Assembly: GCA_027307165.1 (NCBI GenBank)
Contig: DAHUXM010000009.1
Coordinates: 39,420-103,419 of the forward strand
DNA: 64,000 bases
Reading direction: 5' to 3'
Origin: Gemmatimonadota bacterium
GTDB taxonomy: Bacteria; Gemmatimonadota; Gemmatimonadetes; Gemmatimonadales; Gemmatimonadaceae
Shown here: piece by piece, positions 1 through 9,092 of the stretch
Position numbering within the stretch: position 1 is the first letter of the stretch
How the letters are laid out: each line of letters starts with the position of its first letter
Made by a program: the position numbers and the translations under genes
The notes under the pieces: model-generated
Seen by the model: the letters and a program-made list of their open reading frames with translations, nothing else
What the model was told of the DNA's origin: nothing
Databases searched by the model: none

Positions 1-1532
1 AGACCACGATGCCGAAGGGCAGCAACGCGCAATTTCTGCCGTTCTTCGCAGGTCGCGACAATGAGGTCTACTACTGGATGACCGTGGCGGTGATCGATGC
101 TGGCAACCGTGTCGGCTGGATCGCGGAACAGGCACGCATCAAATCGCGCCCGAACGCCGATCGGCAAATCAACGGCTTGATCGGTGACCACACAGCTGCG
201 TATTTCCGGAACGACACCGGCACGTTCTGGAGCACGATCGGCGGCATTCCGGCCACTGCACCGGCCCATGCGCCGGCACTTTCCAGGGTGACCGCAACAG
301 ATACGCTCCACGTTGCGTCGTACGACCACGCGCAACACGGTACCGTGCTGGCGACCACCATTCCGATTGACGGAACACCGTGGGCGTTGGTACTGGAGGT
401 CGAGCACGCAGCGGTGGTCGCCCCCGCCAGATCGATGCTCGCGCGATTCACACTGCTGAGTTCTCTGCTCCTGATCGCTGCAGCAGCCGCGTCATGGCTG
501 TTGATTCGCGGTGCAGTACGACCGCTCGTCGACCTCACACGAGCTGCCACATCGATGGCGCGTGGAGACTACTCTTCGCGCGTTGCCGTTCAGAATAACG
601 ACGAAGTCGGACGACTTGGCACCTCGTTCAACGAGATGGCTGGCAAGGTCGCGGCTTCCCAGGCGCGACTGGCGGGGCAGGTTCAGGAAGCACAACGATT
701 GGCGGATGAGCTGGATCAGGCAAGGGAAGTGGCTGTGAGCGCAAGCCAGGCGAAATCCAACTTCCTCGCCACGATGTCTCACGAGATCAGAACGCCAATC
801 AACGCCATCATTGGTTACGCTGACATTCTCGATCTTGGCATTTCCGGTCCGCTCAACGCCAAACAGCACGAGAACCTACGTCGTATCAGGACGAGCAGCA
901 GCCATCTGCTTGCCCTGGTCAACGACGTGCTCGACCTGTCCAGAATCGAGTCCGGTACCATGCAGATGCACGCCGCACACGCCGAGACGCAACCATCGAT
1001 CGACGCTGCTGTGGCGCTTGTAGAGCCGCAGGCTAGCGCCAAGCATATCAGGATCGTAATCAGCGCCAGCGACCCTGCGGCATCGGCCTACAGAGGTGAC
1101 GAACGTGGCGTGCGTCAGGCACTCGCCAATCTTCTCTCCAACGCAGTGAAGTTCACCAACTCTGGTGGCGAGATCGTAATCACCTGCTCGCTGTCCAAAC
1201 CAGTAGGCGCAAACGTGACCATGGACCGCAATTCGATGTATGTAGCCATACGCGTGGCGGATACCGGAATCGGAATCGATCAGGAAAAACTTGACAAGCT
1301 ATTTCAACCGTTCACACAGCTCGAGGCGGATAACGGCAATCCGTACACACGCCAGAAGAGTGGTGCCGGTTTGGGTCTCTCGATCAGTCGTCATCTCGCC
1401 CGCATGATGGGCGGCGACATCACGGTGGAAAGCCGCCCGCAGCACGGTTCCACATTCACGCTCTGGCTACCGCATCAAACCGAAGGAGCGCGGGAAGCCG
1501 CTATCGCATCATATCCGTCACACAGAGTATAA
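1..1532 (+). CDS. Sensor histidine kinase, 5' end cut by window edge
   Basis: This is a membrane-bound hybrid-free histidine kinase that autophosphorylates and would pass phosphate to a response regulator not present here. Numbering from the first in-window ATG at 9 (507 residues), residues 1-145 are an extracytoplasmic sensor part, 148-168 a membrane helix, and 169-222 a HAMP linker. The HisKA phospho-accepting box (SHEIRTP) has His258. The ATPase domain shows the N box (NLLSNAVKF, 375-383), the G1 box DTGIGI (418-423) and the G2 box GAGLGL (452-457). The frame stays open to base 1 and no first transmembrane helix is visible, so the true start lies left of the window. The next gene starts one base after its stop, which suggests co-transcription. 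Confidence 0.9.
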   Translation, partial: TTMPKGSNAQFLPFFAGRDNEVYYWMTVAVIDAGNRVGWIAEQARIKSRPNADRQINGLIGDHTAAYFRNDTGTFWSTIGGIPATAPAHAPALSRVTATDTLHVASYDHAQHGTVLATTIPIDGTPWALVLEVEHAAVVAPARSMLARFTLLSSLLLIAAAAASWLLIRGAVRPLVDLTRAATSMARGDYSSRVAVQNNDEVGRLGTSFNEMAGKVAASQARLAGQVQEAQRLADELDQAREVAVSASQAKSNFLATMSHEIRTPINAIIGYADILDLGISGPLNAKQHENLRRIRTSSSHLLALVNDVLDLSRIESGTMQMHAAHAETQPSIDAAVALVEPQASAKHIRIVISASDPAASAYRGDERGVRQALANLLSNAVKFTNSGGEIVITCSLSKPVGANVTMDRNSMYVAIRVADTGIGIDQEKLDKLFQPFTQLEADNGNPYTRQKSGAGLGLSISRHLARMMGGDITVESRPQHGSTFTLWLPHQTEGAREAAIASYPSHRV

Positions 1533-1533
1533 C

Positions 1534-1872
1534 GTGATCAAATTGATTGTTGTCATAAAGCGCAACACCGCCATGTCGCCCGAAGAATTTCACAGATACT
1601 GGCGCACCGAGCACGCCACGAAGGTGCGCTCGATTGCCGCCACGTCCAGATATATCCGGCGCTATGTACAGGCGCACACACTCGACGCCGAATACGCTGC
1701 TGGCAATCCGGCGTACGACGGTACCGCCGAGCTCTGGTTCGATTCTGTGGAGGACAAGAACGCTTTCTTCTCCGATCCTGATTACCTGGCGATAGTCGCC
1801 CCTGACGAGCGTGTCTTCGCCGACATGGATCAGACGCAGTTTCTCGTCACGAACGAGGAAAGCGTGATATGA
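1534..1872 (+). CDS. EthD-domain / dimeric alpha-beta barrel protein
   Basis: This 112-residue protein has the pattern of EthD-like ferredoxin-fold proteins: an N-terminal beta strand (IKLIVVIKRN), then the typical segment MSPEEFHRYWRTEHA with a conserved His, and a C-terminal FLVTNEE strand. EthD relatives include small monooxygenases and accessory proteins of unknown role, so no substrate can be named. It starts at GTG one base after the kinase stop codon, so it is probably translated from the same message. There is no signal peptide, so it should be cytoplasmic. Confidence 0.75.
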   Translation: MIKLIVVIKRNTAMSPEEFHRYWRTEHATKVRSIAATSRYIRRYVQAHTLDAEYAAGNPAYDGTAELWFDSVEDKNAFFSDPDYLAIVAPDERVFADMDQTQFLVTNEESVI

Positions 1873-1896
1873 TCGTGATACCGGATCGAGCGTGAC

Positions 1897-2448
1897 CTAC
1901 CGGAGCTCCGCTCCGAATCCTGCGGCATACAGAATTATCAACGCAGTCTTCGCGTCCCGGATCTCGTTCGTCTGAATCATCCTGAGGGCGTGCGATAACT
2001 TGAACGTCACGACCTCGCTGAACTCATCCGCTTCGAGATGTTTCTCGCCGGTTGTGAGTCCAGTCGCCATGAACGAGTGAATTACCTCGTCCGTGAAGCC
2101 GGGCGTCGTCAGGAAGCTGAACATCGGCTCGATACGTTGTGCACTGCAGCCGGTCTCTTCACGTAATTCCCGCTCAGCGCAATGCCTGGGGCTTTCGTCC
2201 TTCTCCAGCTTTCCCGCTGGCACTTCGTACAGATAGCCGCCGGCGGCATATCTGTATTGCCTGAGCAGCATGATCTGCGGATCTTCGCCCGCTGGATCGG
2301 TCAGGAATGGCAGAATCGCAGCGGCACCGGAATGCCGGATGATCTCCATCTCGCCCGTCGTCCCATCGGGAAAACGAACCTGATCCACATCCAGGGATAC
2401 AACGTTGCCGGTGTAGATGCGGTGCGATGCAATCAGTGGATCAGACAT
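1897..2448 (-). CDS. Nudix hydrolase, ADP-ribose pyrophosphatase type
   Basis: The 183-residue protein carries a complete Nudix box between residues 79 and 101: Gly79, Glu85, then Arg93-Glu94-Leu95 and Glu97-Glu98 before Gly100. These are the metal- and diphosphate-binding residues of the family. The upstream segment with LLRQYRYA and YEVPAGK is typical of ADP-ribose pyrophosphatases, which split ADP-ribose into AMP and ribose 5-phosphate. Substrate choice is inferred from these family features and is not proven. It sits 20 bases downstream of an M16 peptidase gene on the same strand and may be the last gene of that operon. Confidence 0.88.
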   Translation of the reverse strand: MSDPLIASHRIYTGNVVSLDVDQVRFPDGTTGEMEIIRHSGAAAILPFLTDPAGEDPQIMLLRQYRYAAGGYLYEVPAGKLEKDESPRHCAERELREETGCSAQRIEPMFSFLTTPGFTDEVIHSFMATGLTTGEKHLEADEFSEVVTFKLSHALRMIQTNEIRDAKTALIILYAAGFGAELR

Positions 2449-2468
2449 TTAGCCCAATGGTTGAAGTT

Positions 2469-3818
2469 CTACGGATTCACGACATCTACAGGACCGAACG
2501 CAAGTGCTTCGAGTGGCTCGCGAATGGCGCTGGCGTCGCCGACGATCACGATCTGCAATGAATCCGGATGTACATAGGCACGGGCCGCTGCCAGCACATC
2601 CTTCACCGTCACAGCACCCATGTGCGCGCGATAGCTGTCGTACCAGTCGGAAGGCAGGTCGTATATCACGAGTGTCGCGAGTGCGGCTGCTATGGCAGCC
2701 GTCGTCTCGTACCGAATTGGAAAGACGCCTTCGAGATAGCTCGTTGCCAGCGACAACTCGCTATCACTGATCGGCTCCGCGCGCATCCGATCGATCTCCT
2801 TGAGTGTCTCCTGAATCGCGGGCACGGTGGCGTCGCTCGCAACCGCGGTGCCGATGACGAACGGACCTGCCTCGCGTCGCCAATCGAACGATGACGACGC
2901 ACCGTAAGTGTACCCGTGCGCTTCCCGCAAATTGAGATTGATGCGCGACGAGAAGAGCCCCCCCAACACAGCGTTCATTACCGTTATCGAGAAGTAATCC
3001 GGATGCGTGCGTGGAACGCCCACGTGCCCGATCCGTACCTCCGATTGCGGGGCGTCCTCCTTGCGCACGATCCTCACAGCGCGCGACGTCCGAACCGGTT
3101 TGTCGTTCGCTTTCGACGACAGTACGACAGATCCATTCCAACCGTCCAGCTCGCCACTAACCATTCGCTCGACTTCAGCCACGTTCACGTCGCCGACCAC
3201 GATCAGCGTCGTCGCGGATGGCTGATACCTCGACGCATGAAATGCCGCCACTTCATCACGCGCAAGATTACTTACCGATTGCTTACTGCCGCCGAGCGGG
3301 AGGCGAAAGCGGGATGTGACGTCGTAGATGTACTCGTCGAACTTCTCATCGGCAAGCTCTCGTGGCTCTGACTCTATCTGCATCAGCTCGGCAATCCGTT
3401 CGCCCTTGAGTCGCTCGATTGCCGCTGTCGGAAATGTCGGCGTGACAAGGACCTCGGCGAAGTGCACGAACGCATTTTCGAGGTTGTCACGCAATACCGT
3501 CATCGCGAGTGACGCTGAATCCCATCCAGCCGATCCACCCACCGATGTACCAAGCCGCTCGAGATACTCCGTGAGCGCTTCGCCGTCGTACTTCGGTGTC
3601 CCCTCGTTGAGCGCGAGCGCTGCCAGATGCGCGACTCCTTCCTGCCCCGATGGCTCCGCGACAGCGCCCGCATCGACTATCGCAAGAACCGTGACCACTG
3701 GCAGGCTGTGCGCTGGCGCAACGAGCAGTGTGAGCCCATTGGGGAGCAGGCGACGCTCGAACGACGGAAAATGATACTCGCGCGCTGGACCGGGTTGCGG
3801 ACGTATGGCTGTTGTCAT
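2469..3818 (-). CDS. M16B peptidase-like protein, non-catalytic subunit
   Basis: This 449-residue protein has the M16 (pitrilysin/insulinase) fold but lacks the inverted zinc motif HxxEH: the matching position reads H64-LAAL. It keeps the LREAHGYTYGAS segment, which in M16B heterodimers supplies the Arg/Tyr pair that positions substrate. It is therefore probably the partner of the catalytic subunit encoded just upstream, and its ATG overlaps that gene's TGA by four bases (ATGA at 3815-3818). No signal peptide is evident on either subunit of this pair, which suggests a cytoplasmic location, unlike the second pair at 9.1-11.9 kb. Confidence 0.85.
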   Translation of the reverse strand: MTTAIRPQPGPAREYHFPSFERRLLPNGLTLLVAPAHSLPVVTVLAIVDAGAVAEPSGQEGVAHLAALALNEGTPKYDGEALTEYLERLGTSVGGSAGWDSASLAMTVLRDNLENAFVHFAEVLVTPTFPTAAIERLKGERIAELMQIESEPRELADEKFDEYIYDVTSRFRLPLGGSKQSVSNLARDEVAAFHASRYQPSATTLIVVGDVNVAEVERMVSGELDGWNGSVVLSSKANDKPVRTSRAVRIVRKEDAPQSEVRIGHVGVPRTHPDYFSITVMNAVLGGLFSSRINLNLREAHGYTYGASSSFDWRREAGPFVIGTAVASDATVPAIQETLKEIDRMRAEPISDSELSLATSYLEGVFPIRYETTAAIAAALATLVIYDLPSDWYDSYRAHMGAVTVKDVLAAARAYVHPDSLQIVIVGDASAIREPLEALAFGPVDVVNP

Positions 3819-5140
3819 GCGGTCACCAGAGCTGCATCGGTACCTGCTGTGTCTCTCGATTCTGCGTTTTCACTATCATCACGTGGTACATACATCAGGA
3901 AGGCACGGTTGTCCTCACCCAGTCGCGTTGCAGCGAATCGATCTACATCTTCGACTGTGACGGAGCGGTAACGGTTCATCTGATCATTGATGAACGATGG
4001 GTCGCCGAAGTACGTGGCAAAGCGTGACAGCTGGTCGGCGCGCTCCGATGCCTGTTGCATCGATACAACGAAATCGGTTCCGATGAGCGAGATCGCGCGA
4101 TCGACCTCGCTCTGGGTCACGCCGTCTAATCGCATGCGGTCGATCTCGCGTGTTACCTCCGCTTCCAGGCGCTCCGGCGTGATACCCGGTCTCGCCGTGA
4201 CATCGACGACCAGAATGTCGGCACCCTTCGGGAGATCGAACGTGAATGCGGCTGCGTCGGTAGCGACTTCACGCTCACGCACCAGCGCTCGCTGCAATCT
4301 GCTCCCCTTGCGCATTCCGAGAATTGCGCCAGCTACGGACGCGGGGTAGTACTCGCTGCTTCCGAACGCCGGCGAGCGGAACGCCAGATACAGACGCGGA
4401 AGACTCACGTCGTCCTTCACTACCTCACGCACCGTGCCGCCGAATGTTGTGGGTAACGACATGTCCGGAAGTGCAGGCTTGCCCTTGCCGCGCGGGATCG
4501 CCGCGAAGTACGATTCCACGAGCTCGCGTGCCTCCCGTGGATCGAAGTCGCCTGCGATGGTCAGCACTGCATTGTCTGGTGTGTAGTACGTCGCGAAGAA
4601 GTGCGCAATATCGTCCAGCGACGCGGCATTCAGATCCTCGAACGATCCGATCAGAGAATGATGGAACGGATGCGGGTCGGGGTATGTGAGCGCCGGAAGT
4701 TTTTCCCACCATGTGCCATATGGCTGATTGTCGACCGACCAGCGCCGCTCATTCGAAACGACGTCGCGCTGTGTGTCGAGCTTCTGCTGAGTCATGGCCG
4801 GCAGAAGAGCACCCATCCGGTCCGCCTCGAGCCAAAGTGCTATTGCCAGTTGGTTGGAGGGTACGGTCTCGAAATAGTTCGTCCGGTCCAGCCATGTGGA
4901 TCCATTGAGCGTGCCGCCAGCGCGTTGCACTAGCTCGAAATGCTCGTTCGCCTCCACATGCTCCGACCCCTGGAACAACATGTGCTCGAACAGATGGGCG
5001 AAACCCGTACGCCCGGGACGCTCGTTCGCCGATCCCACGTGATACCACAAGTTTACCGCGACTATCGGCGCGGTATGATCCTCGGAAAGGGTTACTAACA
5101 AACCGTTCCCGAGTCGGAATGTCTCTATCGGAATGCGCAT
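3815..5140 (-). CDS. M16B zinc peptidase, catalytic subunit
   Basis: This is a pitrilysin-family metallopeptidase of 441 residues. From the start at 5140 the sequence opens with MRIPIETFRLGNGL, the normal first strand of M16B proteins, and the zinc motif HLFEH falls at residues 49-53. An open frame continues upstream to 5317, but that stretch overlaps the divergent phosphatase gene and shows no family similarity, so 5140 is preferred. It forms an operon with the non-catalytic partner downstream through an ATGA overlap. Together they probably make a heterodimeric peptidase that degrades short peptides. Confidence 0.9.
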   Translation of the reverse strand: MRIPIETFRLGNGLLVTLSEDHTAPIVAVNLWYHVGSANERPGRTGFAHLFEHMLFQGSEHVEANEHFELVQRAGGTLNGSTWLDRTNYFETVPSNQLAIALWLEADRMGALLPAMTQQKLDTQRDVVSNERRWSVDNQPYGTWWEKLPALTYPDPHPFHHSLIGSFEDLNAASLDDIAHFFATYYTPDNAVLTIAGDFDPREARELVESYFAAIPRGKGKPALPDMSLPTTFGGTVREVVKDDVSLPRLYLAFRSPAFGSSEYYPASVAGAILGMRKGSRLQRALVREREVATDAAAFTFDLPKGADILVVDVTARPGITPERLEAEVTREIDRMRLDGVTQSEVDRAISLIGTDFVVSMQQASERADQLSRFATYFGDPSFINDQMNRYRSVTVEDVDRFAATRLGEDNRAFLMYVPRDDSENAESRDTAGTDAALVTA

Positions 5141-5210
5141 GACAGTGATTGGTTTCCGGGTAATATAGAATGTATCCACCCTTACTTCTTCCCCTGGCAA
5201 CCTCTTCAGA

Positions 5211-5996
5211 ATGACCGATGCATCTGTCTGGCCAAGCACGCTGTTCATCGTGCGACACGGCGAATCGGCTGGCAACGTGGCCCGCGATGAGGCAAATGCG
5301 GCACGTGAGCCTGTCATACGCAGATCCTCATCCCGTGATGTCGATGTCCCACTGTCCCCGCTTGGCGAACGTCAGGCCACGGCACTGGGTCACTGGTTCG
5401 GCGCGCTGCCTGTAGACCAGCGGCCCACCGTCGTCATCACCTCTCCCTACGTCCGTGCCAGACAGACCACAGCCATAATCAAGGACCTGGGCGATTTCCC
5501 CTACGCAAGCGACGTAACGAGCCTCTTGGTGGATGAGCGCTTTCGCGAAAAGGAGTTCGGGATTCTGGATGGCCTGACACGGTACGGAATCGCCGAGCGC
5601 TTTCCGGAGCAGGCTGCTTTCCGTACATCGCTCGGAAAGTTCTATCACCGCCCGCCGGGTGGCGAGAGTTGGTGCGACGTGATTCTACGGCTGAGAAGCG
5701 CCTTCGAGATGATGTCCCGGGAGTACCATGGCGAGCGCATTCTCGTCGTGGCACACTCGGTCGTCGTGCTCTGCATGCGCTACATCGTCGAAAGCCTCAC
5801 CGAGGAAGAGATACTGAAGATCGACCGCGAGAACGAGGTAGCCAATTGCTCGGTCACCCGCTTCGACGTGGACATGAGCCAGGGTCCGGTTGGCAAGCTG
5901 ATCCTGGACAGTTTCAATTTCGTCGCCCCTCTCGTTGCGGAAGGCGCGCGCGTCACTTCCACACCGGACGTTCCTCCAACATCTCAAATCAGCTGA
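5211..5996 (+). CDS. Histidine phosphatase superfamily protein
   Basis: This 261-residue protein belongs to the phosphoglycerate mutase-like histidine phosphatases. The catalytic motif VRHGES gives the phospho-His16. A second histidine lies in the later LVVAHSVVVL segment, and arginines fall at the expected SPYVRARQTT position. The family includes broad-specificity phosphatases and cofactor-dependent mutases. Without the longer mutase insertions a phosphatase role is more likely, but the substrate is unknown. It is divergent from the M16 peptidase operon, with a 70-base gap that must hold both promoters. Confidence 0.87.
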   Translation: MTDASVWPSTLFIVRHGESAGNVARDEANAAREPVIRRSSSRDVDVPLSPLGERQATALGHWFGALPVDQRPTVVITSPYVRARQTTAIIKDLGDFPYASDVTSLLVDERFREKEFGILDGLTRYGIAERFPEQAAFRTSLGKFYHRPPGGESWCDVILRLRSAFEMMSREYHGERILVVAHSVVVLCMRYIVESLTEEEILKIDRENEVANCSVTRFDVDMSQGPVGKLILDSFNFVAPLVAEGARVTSTPDVPPTSQIS

Positions 5997-6023
5997 CAAG
6001 AGATCGGACTGACATCGTAGCTC

Positions 6024-8000
6024 TCAGTTGGTCGGCTTCTCCAGGACGATGAACTTGGTATCATCACGACCAATTGCGCGCAACCATGTTACAAGCTCAT
6101 CCACGCGACTCGGCGGATATATCCCCGTCCCGCCAACGATGCGACGATCGATGAGTAGGTCGCGGCCCTCCTGAGAGTACGTCGCCGTATAGCTGCCGAA
6201 TACACTTGTCGCCGACACGTTGACTGGAAGCCGAGCGCGCCAGCCTTCAGGAAGTGTCACACGAAACTCCGAGATCCCGGTCAATCGCCCTACGATCTTC
6301 GACGCGTCGATCGGGAAACGTCGAGTCGGAAGCCGCGCAATGTCGTCAGCGGCCGTCGTCATTTTCGCAAAACTGGCGAATGGGTTGTTCAGCAGCTCTA
6401 CCGTGCCTGCCCTGGTCGTCGCGTCCGCATTGATAATTCGAACACTCACGCGGGCCAGCGCCGCGTAATCCTTCCCATTGAACGCCAATAGCGAATCTCC
6501 ATCGGCGCTCGAGAAATACTTGCGCGCGACTGTGCGCGCCGCATTCACTCGTTGTGTGGAATCCAGCGGTGATGCGAACGATGCCCGCATCGCAGCCGCA
6601 ATCGATCCGACAGCCGTTTCTACATAGTGGCCTTCGAATTTCCCATCGGCCGACAGCGTTCCGGTGATCGTCGTGGTCTGAACATCCGATGTGGGTGCGT
6701 CCGCTGGAATCGTTACCTCTTCATTCCGCCCATCGGGGAAGATCAGGAGGCCGAATCCACCCTGAATGCTGCGTGGTAGCTCCCCATACGCGTTGAACGA
6801 AGAGGTAAGATCTACGAACCGATACCCACCAGAGCTGAGCGCGACAGCCGCAATTTCATGATTGAACTGCTGCGGAGTCGGTAGATCGCGCCGAGCGGTT
6901 GCATTGATGCTCAACAACACCGGATATGCACGGATGCCAAGATGGGTAAGCGCGGCAACGAACAACGTAGCCTTGTCCTTGCAGTCGCCATAACCAGTGG
7001 CTATCACCGTATCAGGCATTCGCGGCTGATAGCCCCCGATTCCGAGCTCTATGCCGACATATCTGATATCCTGAGCCACCCACCTGTGAATGGCTCGAAT
7101 GGAATCATCTCGTGTCTTCGCGCCAGCTACCAGAGAGTCTACGGTCCTGCTGAGCGTGGCTGTCGCCTTGTACCGGTCACGTGCGAGATCCGCGTACCAG
7201 TGCGATACGTCGTTCCAGTTGAGCGGACCTCCGATACGAACGCGCATCACCACACCATTCGAGTCGGAAGCAAATGGCTCCGCGCGCACCTTTGGCGTCG
7301 TATCACGTGACCACACATACCGCGCTCGCCCGCCCGACGCGCTCGTGACCGGCTTGAAATCGAGATTCTCCTCCCGGATCAAAGGCTTGATCGAAGACGG
7401 CACATCCAGAACCAATCGCGCTTTTCCTATCGATACGCCAGGCGTGAATACATATGTCTGCGCGAAGTCGTTCTTCAATACTGGCTTGCGCTCCTCGACC
7501 GTGAATTCCACGTCCAGAATGGTCCCGACTGCAATGCCGGAAAGAGACATACGCACCACTTTCTGATCACTGTAGATCGGTGACGTCGATACGGGTGCCG
7601 GAACGTCAGACTCCTGAATCTGCGTTGGAGCAGCGCTGATGACGGATCCATTCGGCCGCACTACTCGAATCCAGTGCACGTCGAAGCTCTGATGCCCCGG
7701 GACGTATCCGAACTGCTGCTCGCGCAGCTGCGATGCACCAGCATCCGTCAAAACCTGAATGACGCGCCGGAAGGTCTTGAGAACCCGCCCATCGCTCTCG
7801 ACCGTTACTGTCGCCAGATCCGCAATGGGATGTGTGGTCTCGCCTTCGTGCATCACGGGATCGACCACGAGACGATACAGTGAATCGTCAGCCGGAGTTG
7901 GAGCTACTGAGGGAACTTTGATGCCCTGCGCGATACCGGGCGACGAGGTTGCGAACAGCAATGCAACGACTGCCGACGCAAATCGCTGCGTCAGGCCCAC
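6024..8000 (-). CDS. DUF3857 / transglutaminase-like exported protein
   Basis: The 658-residue product starts with a signal peptide (residues 1 to about 24, ending near GIAQG). It then has a DUF3857 region (about 40-250) and a transglutaminase-like core. The papain-like triad can be placed at Cys340 (GYGDCKDK), His381 (FNHEI) and Asp397 (FVDLT), so the fold may be active. These proteins are usually periplasmic and of unknown substrate, and possible roles are peptide cross-linking or hydrolysis. The start overlaps the end of the upstream DinB-like gene by ten bases, which suggests one transcript with the lipoprotein gene further upstream. Confidence 0.87.
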   Translation of the reverse strand: MGLTQRFASAVVALLFATSSPGIAQGIKVPSVAPTPADDSLYRLVVDPVMHEGETTHPIADLATVTVESDGRVLKTFRRVIQVLTDAGASQLREQQFGYVPGHQSFDVHWIRVVRPNGSVISAAPTQIQESDVPAPVSTSPIYSDQKVVRMSLSGIAVGTILDVEFTVEERKPVLKNDFAQTYVFTPGVSIGKARLVLDVPSSIKPLIREENLDFKPVTSASGGRARYVWSRDTTPKVRAEPFASDSNGVVMRVRIGGPLNWNDVSHWYADLARDRYKATATLSRTVDSLVAGAKTRDDSIRAIHRWVAQDIRYVGIELGIGGYQPRMPDTVIATGYGDCKDKATLFVAALTHLGIRAYPVLLSINATARRDLPTPQQFNHEIAAVALSSGGYRFVDLTSSFNAYGELPRSIQGGFGLLIFPDGRNEEVTIPADAPTSDVQTTTITGTLSADGKFEGHYVETAVGSIAAAMRASFASPLDSTQRVNAARTVARKYFSSADGDSLLAFNGKDYAALARVSVRIINADATTRAGTVELLNNPFASFAKMTTAADDIARLPTRRFPIDASKIVGRLTGISEFRVTLPEGWRARLPVNVSATSVFGSYTATYSQEGRDLLIDRRIVGGTGIYPPSRVDELVTWLRAIGRDDTKFIVLEKPTN

Positions 8001-8533
8001 CCGTTTCGCTCACGCAATGACGATATGTGTGCCGTATGATGCCGGCCATGCCATGCATACAACGCTACAACTTCTCGCAGTGCCACACTGCGCTGCTGAT
8101 CAGGATGAATGTAGCTGCGCTCGAAGTCCGCATCTGACAAGGACTCTAACAGCGCCACCCATCTGGTGTGAAGGGCTTCGAGGAGCACCAGTGATACGTC
8201 TATCGGCGCCGCTTTCACGTCGCCAAGCCTGGACCAGGCAGCCTCGTCATACGGTTTGACCAACGGTGATTGCTCGGTCAGAGCAAGCTTGCAGCGCACG
8301 TACGCATTCATGTGGCTGTCGGGAACGTGATGCACCACTTCCCTTACCGTCCAGCCTCCCTCACGATACGGCGTGTTCAGTTGATCGGCATTCAATCCAT
8401 CGACTGATGCGCGCAACAGAGCCGGCAATCCGGCGATGTCGGCAATCGAGCGATCAATTGCTTCACGCGACGAATCACCGTCATACTTGAACCGTCCGAT
8501 CGGATACCGCATATCCTGAATCATCGATGTCAT
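7991..8533 (-). CDS. DinB-superfamily YfiT-like protein
   Basis: The 180-residue protein matches the YfiT branch of the DinB four-helix fold. The N-terminal DMRYPIGRF motif, the WTVREVVHHVPDSH segment with His68-69, and the C-terminal WHGRHHTAHI cluster provide the three metal-binding histidines. Relatives include thiol transferases and proteins annotated as metal-dependent hydrolases, so the reaction is uncertain. The start could also be a Met at 8524 or 8512, since MRYPIGRF is where homologous sequences normally begin. It overlaps both neighbours slightly, in keeping with a compact operon. Confidence 0.85.
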   Translation of the reverse strand: MTSMIQDMRYPIGRFKYDGDSSREAIDRSIADIAGLPALLRASVDGLNADQLNTPYREGGWTVREVVHHVPDSHMNAYVRCKLALTEQSPLVKPYDEAAWSRLGDVKAAPIDVSLVLLEALHTRWVALLESLSDADFERSYIHPDQQRSVALREVVALYAWHGRHHTAHISSLRERNGWA

Positions 8534-9069
8534 TGGAAGGAACCCCGGCTCTCGCGAATCGCGGAGTTGACTACGCTGACGAAGTGTTGCGCGTCGTCCG
8601 GCGTGAAGGACTGCAATGCCTTGTGACCGTTCTGACTTACATCCTCGAACCCCATGCGCCGCTTGTCCCGATACGCGAACTTGATGGCTCCCCCGCTGTA
8701 CGTAACACTGTCCAGATCGGCAAGCGGATACTTCAGCCTGGTCTCCAGCGCGGAACTCACACGCTTCTTGACGAATCGCTCGATCGTACCCGCGATGACA
8801 CTCTTCGTTTCTTCCGTGTCGCGCGCCATGTCCGTCCGTGCCACCGCCAGCACCGAATCCGTAAGTCCCATGTAAACGGTGTCACGTGCCAGGCCGAGTT
8901 GTATGGCACCGTCAGTCGTTCGAATCGCCACGCTGTCGCGAGATGCCGCGGCAGCGCCTGCTGCCTCAGATGCGCTTCGCGGCGGTGCATGCGAATTATC
9001 AGCCTGCTTGCATCCCGCCGTCAGAAGCAATGACATTATGGCTATCGCTGAGGTGATTCTCCTCGACAT
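8530..9069 (-). CDS. Putative lipoprotein of unknown function
   Basis: This 179-residue protein begins with a lipoprotein signal peptide ending in the lipobox LTAGC (Cys19), followed by a Ser/Ala-rich linker. The mature part has short charged helices and no motif I recognise. It lies between the second M16 operon and the YfiT-like gene on the same strand, overlapping the latter by four bases. It is probably an outer-membrane or periplasmic lipoprotein of unknown role. Confidence 0.7.
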   Translation of the reverse strand: MSRRITSAIAIMSLLLTAGCKQADNSHAPPRSASEAAGAAAASRDSVAIRTTDGAIQLGLARDTVYMGLTDSVLAVARTDMARDTEETKSVIAGTIERFVKKRVSSALETRLKYPLADLDSVTYSGGAIKFAYRDKRRMGFEDVSQNGHKALQSFTPDDAQHFVSVVNSAIRESRGSFQ

Positions 9070-9092
9070 AGGTGCTCCTGGCTCCTCACTGA

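Noticed and set aside
5141..5317. Longer N-terminus for the first catalytic M16 peptidase
   Set aside because: It overlaps the divergent phosphatase gene and lies before the conserved first strand of the family.
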